Source of the DNA: Phialocephala subalpina
Taxonomy: Eukaryota > Ascomycota > Leotiomycetes > Helotiales > Mollisiaceae
NCBI GenBank assembly: GCA_900073065.1
Contig: FJOG01000009.1
Span: 167,176-231,175 of the forward strand
DNA length: 64,000 bases
Direction of reading: 5' to 3'
Positions 55,101 through 64,000 of the stretch are shown here, piece after piece; the first letter of the stretch is position 1; the number at the start of each line of letters is the position of its first letter. Position numbers and translations under genes: made by a program. A model generated the notes under the pieces. That model searched no databases. It was not told the DNA's origin and saw nothing but the letters and a program-made list of their open reading frames with translations.

Positions 55101-55974
55101 TTCTCTCAAAGTCTGAACCTGGTTATTACGTCCGGTATAAAGTTGGAAAAAGTTCCTCTTTCTCTAAACGTGTCACCTGTCCAGTTTGGCCAAGAGGAGG
55201 TGCTCTGCACATCATGAGGAGCTGGTTCTCGGAAGTCCAACTCAGTGTACTTCTCCCCCACAATCCAACATCTGCAAGGACGGACGCACGGTCTCAATCC
55301 ATCTCTTAAGGGCACATCGCATGTTTGCCAATTGCCAGTCTAGATCTCCTCGCAAAGTTTACCATCCCATTGGTATTTATGTTCCTTTGACGCCTATCCA
55401 GTCTTTGACTCTTATTCGCTCTCTCGGCTCAGGCGACAATCGCACTTCGAATCAATACCTTCCCCTCGTATTTTGCAATGCAGCTGGGTGCTTGGAGGAT
55501 GTTCTCATTTTCTACCAATTGTCCTTATCTCGGTCGAAGTTTTGACTCTCGTCCACTTAACACGGTATCTCTCCGCCCCGCCTTTATTCTATCTTTCTCG
55601 CCTCATCGTATCGTGAAATGTAATTTCTTCCGTTCAATTCCAGTCCTTCTCAAGTAGAATTATACTGGGTGTTCATCTACAACCACATCTCCTGCGAACG
55701 CTTTTCTGTAGATCGCACCCAGCTTCCGAGTGGAAAATGTCGAGGATTAGCAGGTACCGAGAGGTGCTGCTGTGAGGCACAGCGTTACATTCCAACATTC
55801 CATCTCATCACAAATGGGATACATCGGCCCACCAACTCAGTTAGGAAATACAATTTCGCAATATGGGTTAGTATTGGATTAGGTTTTTTAATTACTCATT
55901 ACATTGTTTATAACTTGGATCCCCCCACTGGATCCTTCTCATGCTCGCACGGTCTCCACAGTCAAATTCTCGCC
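55101..55974. other. Promoter and 5' region of the P450 gene
   Basis: Plus-strand open frames at 55186-55545 and 55669-56061 have no domain of their own. The second one merely contains the first P450 exon at its end. Confidence 0.4.
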
Positions 55975-57639
55975 ATGCCCGCTCTTCTGCACTGTCAGAC
56001 TACCAAGGTTCTCCAGATTCTTGGTGGACTTCTTGCCATCTTCCTCTTAGTGAGTACTTGATCCTATATCTCCGGCATAGCTTTCTGATTCTGTACTAGT
56101 GCCTTGTTTGCCAGATCATCTACAACGTCTACTTCCACCCCTTGTCTCGCTTCCCTGGTCCAAAATCTTGGACTTCCAACCGTTTCACGTACATCCGCCA
56201 CATCTGGACCGGCACCCTAGCTCGAGAGATCCGCGAAATTCATCTCAAGTACGGCGATGTTGTCCGAGTTGCACCTGATGAGCTCTCCTTCGCGACTCCA
56301 GATGCTTTGCAAGACATCTACACAAACTTTGGCCAACCGGCCTTTCCGAAAGGTCCTGTCTGGAATGGAACTATTCCAGGACAGCCTACAATGGTCCTGA
56401 ATGCTCTGAACCCAAGTGACCATGCCAGAATGCGGAAAGTTGTCGCTCCTGCATTTACCGAGAAGGCTATACGGGCTCAAGAAGGTATCATCGAATCATA
56501 TGCAGCCAATTTTGTCCGCTGTCTGGAGCAAGAAGTATCGAGAGCCGGTATCAACGGTACAGTGCTTGACATCACCCGTTGGTTTAACTTCACAGCTTTT
56601 GATCTCATCGGCGAGCTCGTCTTCGGGGAATCCTTCAATTGTCTCGACAACAACGAGTTCCACCACTGGGCCATTCAGATCCTGGCCACTTTCAAAGCTG
56701 TCACTTGTGCTGTCTCGCTACGTTACTATCCATACCTCGACTGGTTGTTGAGACTCGCCATTCCCAAGAGCGTTTGGGAGACTCAGAAATATCATTTCGG
56801 ACTTGCGGTTGACAAAGTTCAACGTCGTTTGGGAGTTGAGAAGGAGAGACAGGATGTGCTTGGCATGCTAAAGATGGATGAGCAGGCGAGAGATGGGTTG
56901 ACGATCAGGGAGTTACATGCGACAGCCCCGCTCTTAATTATTGCAGGGAGTCAAACGATCGTTACAGTTCTTAGTGGCATTACAAGCTATCTGGCCAAGA
57001 ATCCCCAGAAACTAGCGTTCTTGACGAGAGAGGTTCGGGAAAGTTTTCGAAACGAAAATGAGATCACGGTGTCTGCGGGCAAGGACCTGGGATACCTCAA
57101 TGCTGTACTAAATGAGGGGTTGAGACTGTGCATGCCGGCGTGAGTAGTACCGCATTCTTCTGTGTGCACAAAGTTCTCATGTCACTATACCCATCACTGA
57201 CAATATCATCACCACTAGAGCTGGGGGCCTCAACCGCCTCACTCCTCCAGGTGGCGGCACAGTAGCGGGGTACAGCCTCCCAGGAAACATCCACGTCAAC
57301 GTCCAGCCTCTCAGCATCCATCTCTCACCCCGCTATTTCCACGACCCAACCTCCTTCATCCCCGAACGTTGGCTCCCGGAAGTCGCTACTGACCCCACGT
57401 CCGCTTACTATAACGATCGACGTAGCTCAGTTCTTCCTTTCAGCACGGGACCCAGGAGTTGCATTGGAAAGGCATTGGCTTGGGCTGAGATGAGATTGCT
57501 ACTTGCGAAATTGGTGTGGAGTTTTGATATTGAGGAGGTTGACAGTGTGAAGGGACGACTGCGGTGGGACAAACAAGGGGTGTTTATTGCTGTTGCGAGA
57601 CAGCCTTTTGAGGTTAGGTTGAAGGCGAGGAAGGTCTAA
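55975..57639 (+). CDS. Cytochrome P450 monooxygenase (fungal, membrane-anchored)
   Basis: Exons 55975-56049, 56115-57139 and 57219-57639 encode 506 residues, phases closed. The N-terminus has one anchor helix (VLQILGGLLAIFLLIIYNVYF) followed by HPLSRFPGPK. The K-helix ExxR is Glu359/Arg362 (NEGLRL), the PERF-like motif is FIPERWLP, and the heme loop is FSTGPRSCIGKALAWAEMR with ligand Cys448. The pattern resembles isotrichodermin C-15 hydroxylase-type (CYP65-like) P450s. The I-helix reads AGSQT (302-306), where AGSET or AG-x-D-T is usual: the acidic residue before the catalytic Thr is Gln, which may affect proton delivery. No synthase, reductase or other tailoring gene is adjacent, so the substrate is open. 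An endoplasmic-reticulum membrane location is expected. Confidence 0.94.
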
Positions 57640-59115
57640 GGTAGGGAGTTCTGTGGGCAGTGACGTCGAGAGGGAATATAGCGAGTCTCTCATTCATCAG
57701 ATAGCTTTATCGCTCCTTATTCGGTATGTACGATGGGATCTTATGTTCGGATCGAGAGGTTTGGACTGCCGAATGTCCCCTGACTCTTAGAAGATTTACC
57801 CCTTATTTTCCTCGGCTAAACGAAAAGAGATGAGAGTGAACTGGCGGCAGACCCGACTCAGGAAATTCATTCTTGCAACTTGTGTATGACTTCATGAAAG
57901 ACTCCTGACAAGCGTTCTCGGCCTACCCCAGGCGAAGTGGGCATTTACACCAAGAAAACCCATCGCTAAAGAAAGAGGGATCGTGAAAGTCTAGGAAACG
58001 CTGGGAGATTGGAAGAGCTGCAGTCAACCAGTGTATCTCGATCCACTCATCCTCAACTCTCCGGCTTTCCAAAGATCCATCGCTTCTCCTAGCATATACC
58101 TATGCACATAACATTCTCCCTGATACAATCTGTGGCCATCTTTTGCACGCATCAAGTAAAGTATTCTTCCTCCGAACAGAAGCCATATCTCATCTCCCCG
58201 TTGGACATTTTGATGTCCATTCCCATGTGTCCATCAGCTGCGAAGAAGAATTCAAGACCATTATTCATTGGGAATGATGGAAGAGGACCAGAAGTTCCGT
58301 GTAGGGACAGGGCATCAGTAAACCTTTCCAAAATCGCTCCATCGATACATCTCTGGTTTCGCCTCGCCCCTGCTGCTGCCTGCAGTCATAGTCGCCGTGA
58401 AGGCATCTTTCCATTCTTTAGAATCACGACGAATGATTGGCCAATTAATTGGATTGGAGCAGTACTTCAGAGGTTCACAAAGGTAAATTACTGACCTGTT
58501 CCAACTTCCCACAAGGCTGGTGTCCTGTTCATCAGGCGCTCTAACACCTCGCTTAAGCCGATCAACTCCCCTATGAGATTAGGCGACCCGCCAGCCTGCA
58601 GATTCCGATTCTTCTGGCGGGCAGACTTCAGTTGCTGCTTATTCAAAACGATTAGAGCCCAACTCTTGAGAGGCTAGCGACAATGATGTATGTATAGTCA
58701 ACCTCGCGATCATGAAGTGGATTTGCAAAGCAAACATACGAAAAGTGCGGGGTGGGGCTCGGGGGTGAAAGTGGAAGAACTACTTCGAAAGCACGCTACT
58801 CTTTTTCAAGAGGGACTAGGATATATCAGCGACCGTATCGCTACTGGACAGCCATGTTGCTGTATTATCAAAGCGCGAGAATGACGAAGCTAGAGTTATG
58901 TTTCCAACACTTGCTTGTGACGTTGGAGAAAGTGATATGAACAACATATTTCTTTAGAGTGGTTATAATAGTTGCTAGGTAAAGGCGAGAGCCTGTACCG
59001 AAGAAGAGTATTAAGAACATACACCTCACATTATTTCATCATCTCCATTATCCCATTCCTCCATAACAATCGCTCCTGATTTGCCTCTTCCCCGCTATCT
59101 CTCACTCGACTAGAA
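57640..59115. other. Intergenic between convergent genes, about 1.5 kb
   Basis: No gene recognised. Several 60-130-codon frames overlap on both strands around 58100-58950 without domains. Confidence 0.4.
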
Positions 59116-61308
59116 TCAAGCAGAAGAGATGAGACAGTTACAAGCACTGCTCACTCTCGACGCCGAAGTCGCGCACCCCTTCAAGATATTGGTCGGCACA
59201 GCGACAGGTGCACCTGTCACGTACGCCGAGCAGAAATCAGTCGCAGTTGATTTCTCAACAGCTCTCAGGCAGTTATTCTGTGCAAAAGATTAGTCTACAC
59301 TCTCTCATCTTGAATCGCAGAATATTTGCGACATACCATATTGCAATTTAAAGCCTTCGGACTCGACGTGACAATAGATGTCGATGAAATATGATTGCTA
59401 GTCGAAGACACCTTCGTAGAAGAGGAGGACGAGGTCAAGATAATAGACGAAGTTGAGGATGCAAGAGTGGAAACAGTAGCCGTGCCTAGACAAGCACAAC
59501 CACTGGATATCCTGGATGAGAGGGTTTGACATCCTTTGGCGATGGCGGTGGGAGTAGGTGTTGGAATGCCGGCTTGGTACGCTGCGCAAAATGCTGTTGC
59601 AGAGGCGTGTTGGATGGCGAGGAGGCAGTTATCCTGGAATGTATTAGCTTTGGTTAGGTTCCTTGAATGGGAGTGGGAGGAGATCTTACCTTGTTGCATT
59701 TCAGGGGCTTTGCGATGGATGTGGAGGTGGCGGGCTTGGTGGTTGAGGTGAACAGTGTTGAAGAGGTTATTGAAGTTGATGGGACGACGCTCGAGGCTGA
59801 CGATGACGATAGGACGCTTGAGCTTGAGGATAGAATGCTACTTGAGCTGCTCACTCCAGTCGATGATGAGCTACTTGAGCTGCTTATAACTGAGGAGGTA
59901 GTCGAAGAAGAGGGTGTATTGCTGGCGCTGCTGGATGATGCACTAGATGACACGCTCGAAGACGTAGTAGAGGATGTCCCAACAGAGCTGGAAGAATGGA
60001 AAGTATCCGGTACACCGCCGGGACCTGCCATGATCTGCAAGATATTCTCTGGTGCCGTGGAGTTAAAGACCGTAGGTGCAAGAGACAATTGATTATTATC
60101 CAGGTCGTAAACAGCGTACATCGCAGTGAGGACCGTATCTCCAATGATATAACTAGTTGATGCTTCAATACCGAAGCTGCAGAGGGTATTGGTAGAATCT
60201 GGAAAGATGACCAGTTGGCTCAAGGGGACATTGATTGTGATTCCGTTGAAGGCGAGGTTGATGGTTTCCGTATTGGATCCCGCCGAGCATGGGATGTATG
60301 CCGAGGTGGGGTCGTTGGAATACGGGGTCGCGCCGACGAAATTCCAAATTTCCGTCACCAGAGCTTGTGGAAGCATAGTGATCGTTGTCCCAGAGTCCAT
60401 GAGGACATTGATAGGCGTGGTACCATCCGTGAAAGCAACCGGATTCCCGCTTGAATCAGTCCCAGTCACGCTGTTGAGCGCGAGGGTAAAATCGACGACA
60501 CCAGGGAAACCATCGAATCCAGAAGCAACCAAGTCGATTGTGACAAGTTCGCCAGAGAATTTGGAAGTGTCGATACCGCCAAAGAGCAGCGTACCTCCAG
60601 TTGATTGATCGTCGTTGGTCCACAGACTGAAGGCTCTCGAGGCGATGTAACCTTGTTGCACCAAAAGCACGGGGAAATTGGGATATTCTGGCTCGCCACT
60701 GAAGGTTTGTCGACCTTCGATGATCGGATAACTGACTCCAAGGATGCCCTCCAGAACTGTGGACTTATACATGACACCAAATTGAGTGCCTTGAAGGGTA
60801 GCACCGCCAATGCTGACGATGTCCGAGCACCAATCCCCCGTGGCTCCATCACCTCCCCCGTATGCGACTTGGAAGTTGCTATCGAAGTATTGGTAAGTCG
60901 AAGAACTGTTTGCGTCATCTATTTAATATTAGAGAAACTCGATTGCAATCGATGGGGCTGTTCTTACAAGATCCGAAATTAGTACACGGGGTTTGGAGGC
61001 GCGGTAGAGCATATATCTGAAGAGTCGGTCTCGACAATCAAGTCACTGCTTCCCGTGTCGAGCTGCACGAAAGTCGACTGAGGTGGAGTACCAATTTCTA
61101 ACTGGATGATATAGAGTAGTTGTTTCTGGTAGTTGACGTCTGGAGTTTCGACTGTTTGTCGCTTCCTCGCGGACCTTGCAAGAAGCTCAGGAGCCTTCTT
61201 TTGAAGGTCAATCTTCAATACAGAAGGGTCATCTCGCTTCTCGACTCTCAGTGCATCTGTGCTCAGGACGAGACACAGGCCAGCGACAAGGAGATCTGTT
61301 GACCTCAT
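59116..61308 (-). CDS. Secreted A1 aspartic protease with two C-terminal Cys-rich modules (one-base frameshift)
   Basis: Four exons, 61308-60968, 60918-59690, 59633-59337 and 59277-59116, would give 675 residues if one extra base in the four-G run at 60988-60991 (plus strand) is ignored. As read, exon 1 hits TAA just after the CSTAPPNP block; skipping one base restores CTNFGSYDANSSSTYQYF and all later phases close. Start at 61308 gives a signal peptide (MRSTDLLVAGLCLVLSTDA) and a propeptide ending near SARKRQ. The catalytic motifs are VQLDTGSSDL (Asp84) and VLMDSGTTITML, with IEIGTPP-like LEIGTPPQ before the first. A Ser-rich linker of about 110 residues leads to two similar six-Cys modules, each opening CN-x-x-NCL and closing C-x-C. 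It is probably secreted or cell-wall/GPI-region bound (yapsin-like), though no GPI signal follows. Confidence 0.88.
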
Positions 61309-61964
61309 GATCGCTTGTCGATATAACCGAAATAGAGGGAAAGGGGAAGATGGAATAACAACTAGGTTGATGTAGGAATGGAGATTCGACAGCACCCTGA
61401 TTCTGGGGAGAACGCTTTATAAACCATTGTAAAACATGGGCCGTTGTTGAACAGATGGATGGGCTTTTTGGGTGCATATATTTTTATCGAAAAGGTACGC
61501 CCAGTAGCCAGCCACGGACTTCGTGACTGAGACTGATTTTAAAGATCCCGAGATGAGACATCGATAGCGACAACAGCGAAAAAAGCACAACGCGGAGGAC
61601 CCTCCAACAGTGAGAACCGCATGCAAGGATTGCAAAGTCTTTGGCAAAGGATACATGACAGACAAGTAATTGCAGGCTAGGTAACATCAAGGAATCAATC
61701 AAGAGGGAATATGATGGGTGTGGTGCTCAACACGCATGGTAGCTCACTGAGCCCCAATCTAGAGTAATAGGATCAAATTAAAATTTGTGGAGAGTGCAGG
61801 AAAAGCAAGATGCACTGGAACCACGTTGCCGATCTTAAAATTTCCGAATCTTGACTAGTCTCCATATGGTGTTCGCATCCCAACTATTGGACGCCTGCAG
61901 GGGTAAGGAAAAAGCTTGAGCTGAGCTGAGACTCCGGGTAGAATGTTTCACAGCTCAATTAACC
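61309..61964. other. Intergenic, protease promoter and 3' flank of the MFS gene
   Basis: No gene or repeat recognised. Confidence 0.4.
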
Positions 61965-63607
61965 TTATTCATCCCGTCTCTCAGCCTTCGGCAATAAGAA
62001 CCAGGTGATACCCATGAAGACAAAAAGCCCAATACAAATGGGATGTAACACGAATGTCCCGACATGTTGGGCAAGCATGCCGGTCATAAATGGCGCCACA
62101 GCTCCCCCGCTGCTCCCAACTGAACCGATGAGGGACAAGGATGAGATCTGCATTTTTCGTGGAATAAGGCGTTGAAAAATGTGCACTGCACATGGGTAGA
62201 CTGGCCCAAGTAACAGACCCGAGAACGCGACTGCGATGGAGTCACCTGGGATCGAAGGTACGAACCAGATGAGGAGTTCGAGGACGAGAGCCTGAAAACA
62301 TCAGTCTTTGAAGCGTGAAGGCGGATTGAATGACTCACTCCAAAGGTGACAACAAAGACGAAAACACGTTCTCCTGTTTTATGAGCTAGGAAGGAAAGTG
62401 TGAAGCGTCCTGGAATATCGTAAGCAAATACCCCGACTGCGACGGATATTCTATTACGTACCCAGCGTGATGCCAGCCCAGAAACCAGAAGTTACGAAGC
62501 CGACCTTACTCGGATCGCCATGTCGGAACTGGACCAAGAAGGAAATAATCCATCCCGAGATCGCAACCTCAGCTCCTTGGTAAGCAAATATGAAGAGAGC
62601 CCCAAGCACAGTCGGCTTGCTCGACACCAAGGTCTTGAAGGATCGCCACTTCCTCTGCGCACCATCGTTGCGCTTGGTTCCACTCCAGGCCCTGTTGGTT
62701 TGCTCGCTGGCGGGATGTGGCAGTATCGGATCTGACTCCTGTTCGTACTCCCAAAATGTCCAAGGTGCGATTAGGAGATTCAAAGCAGCAAGACAGAGCT
62801 CGATAATGTAGAACCTCGACCAGACGGAGCCTCCAGATACTAGTGCTGTCGCAACCAGAGGCGCACATATGCCCCCAATCCCGTAAGCTCCTTGGTATGC
62901 TCCTACCAAAGCAGTGTTGTTTGCCAAATTTGCGCAGAATACTTGACAGATGGTCAAGTTCATTGCCATACCGACTCCGGTGACAAAAAAGGATGCTGCG
63001 ACAACACCAAATGGCGGGGTAGTCACGATAGCCGCGTACCCCAACATGAGCAAAATCTCGGAGATCATCAGGCATTTTGCTCGTCCGATTCTTTTTGCTA
63101 AAGCGTTTATGAAGAAGGCGGCAGCCACGAACCCAAGGGCGTTGCAGACGAAGATGATTGAGACAGTGCCATATGAGATGTTGTAGTCCCTTGTGGAGTC
63201 AATTTGAAGCTCGGTGGAGAGAGTGCTGCGACGTACCTCTCAATGCTAGCGATCAAAGCACCAGGTGCTGAATCGTTCATTCCATTCGCAAATGAGCTCA
63301 AGCAAGCAGCCAGTACCCTGTATCTGTTCTTGTGTGGGCTCCAAAGCGTTTGTACTTGCTCTGTGACTTGTCCTTGAGTATCGCTTCTCTCACTGTCCTC
63401 CGGATTGGATGGTCCCAGAGCCGTACTAGCATTTAGTATCCCGGGGAAAGATTGGGAACCGTCCATGAGACGCATCTCTAAATCAACCGGATTGCCCACC
63501 GTCGGTGGGAGGTGCTGGACGGCATTCTTCGGTTTTGTTGGAAGAGGAGCAGGGAAGTTGTGAGATTCGATATCAATGGACATCGCTAGACTTGCTGCAG
63601 AAGACAT
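61965..63607 (-). CDS. MFS transporter (fucose permease / FHS-like branch)
   Basis: Exons 63607-63237, 63189-62462, 62409-62339 and 62291-61965 encode 498 residues with closed phases; introns are 47-52 nt. A 100-residue cytosolic N-terminus precedes TM1, LAACLSSFANGMNDSAPGALIASIERDYNISYG. The N-G-x-x-D-S-x-x-G-x-L pattern is typical of FHS-like fungal MFS proteins of unknown substrate. Further helices include IIFVCNALGFVAAAFFINAL, AYQGAYGIGGICAPLVATAL, LGALFIFAYQGAEVAISGWIISFL and LLLGPVYPCAVHIFQ. A 71-nt third exon is unusually small. It probably carries a sugar-like or small organic solute in the plasma membrane. Confidence 0.91.
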
Positions 63608-64000
63608 TCGAGGACTTGGAATTAAATACGTCTACAACTTGAAAACAACAAGGACGGAAATGGGTCGCAATAATAATTTAATTGAGCATACTTATGCTCA
63701 CAAGAGATAGGGAGCGGTCACCTTATATTCCACTGCTCCCCACTCTTCAAACTGCAACGTGACAGTATCGGGATTTGTAAGCCTTCGAGCGTTTTCACAT
63801 TTCAAACACAAAAATCGAAGCATATTTAGCGTTCTCCGTCGATACGCGGTCTCGAGGCGATGACGCTGTGTTGTTAGTCGGGATGTTCGAGGCGCAGGAG
63901 ATGGAGAGGAAAATTTAGTGCTTACGACGGCGGACCATAGCGGCCAAAAGTATCAATGGCCATTTTCTACGAACACCGCATTTAAACTCAACTTATTTAC
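63608..64000. other. Promoter side of the FHS-like MFS gene
   Basis: No gene seen up to the window edge. Confidence 0.4.

Noticed and set aside
1..64000. CRISPR arrays, rRNA or tRNA genes, viral insertions
   Set aside because: I saw no regular spacer-repeat arrays, no rRNA-like stretches, no convincing tRNA B-box cloverleaf and no viral proteins. A tRNA scan would be needed to exclude tRNA genes fully.

Overview
The window reads as chromosomal DNA of a filamentous ascomycete (Pezizomycotina). Its genes are split by short GT-AG introns of about 45-90 nt with CTAAC/CTGAC-like branch sites. It carries typical fungal families (two Zn2Cys6 regulators, DHA2 and SV2-type MFS porters, an A1 aspartic protease, an AA7 flavo-oxidase, a 2EXR protein, a fungal CorA-like protein), and one Tc1/mariner copy looks RIP-mutated. 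The wall-degrading set (pectin lyase, GH12, GH27, AA7) suits a plant-associated or saprotrophic fungus. I lean towards Leotiomycetes but cannot prove it from this sequence.

Layout. 0.6-9 kb: ACMSD-like amidohydrolase, a broken amidoligase-like gene, an epoxide-hydrolase-type alpha/beta hydrolase, and a six-exon CorA-like transporter. 9.4-12.4 kb: a small Zn2Cys6 protein beside a dead Tc1/mariner element with perfect 31-bp terminal inverted repeats and TA duplications. 12.6-24 kb: secreted GH12, secreted pectin lyase, DHA2 exporter, SDR, secreted GH27 alpha-galactosidase. 24.5-31 kb: a 1,024-residue Zn2Cys6 regulator containing an exact 250-bp tandem duplication, and an intracellular GH13 alpha-amylase with a one-base frameshift near its end. 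31.9-34.8 kb: a large acidic coiled-coil membrane protein. 34.8-45 kb: gene-poor, with an assembly gap, three paralogous mini-genes for 31-36-residue peptides, and two small membrane proteins. 45-64 kb: 2EXR protein, tiny Cys-rich protein, SV2-type MFS, AA7 oxidase, P450, a modular aspartic protease (also with a one-base frameshift), and an FHS-like MFS.

How the genes fit together: pectin lyase, GH12, GH27, AA7 and the protease act outside the cell on plant polymers, the MFS proteins move small molecules, and the GH13 enzyme is cytosolic. I see no polyketide or peptide synthase, so there is no classical metabolite cluster. The most novel item is the mini-gene triplet at 35.7, 38.1 and 41.4 kb. 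All three copies are on the minus strand with the same architecture: TATAAG, an apparent non-coding first exon, a short coding exon that is His-rich at its start in two copies and Gln/Pro-rich later, an 86-89-nt phase-0 intron, and a four-codon last exon encoding D/S-Y-G-N-stop.

Exon models were built by eye from splice motifs and phase. In every multi-exon gene the phases close to a whole number of codons. In the protease they close only after allowing one extra base. Family names come from recognised motifs, not from a database search.
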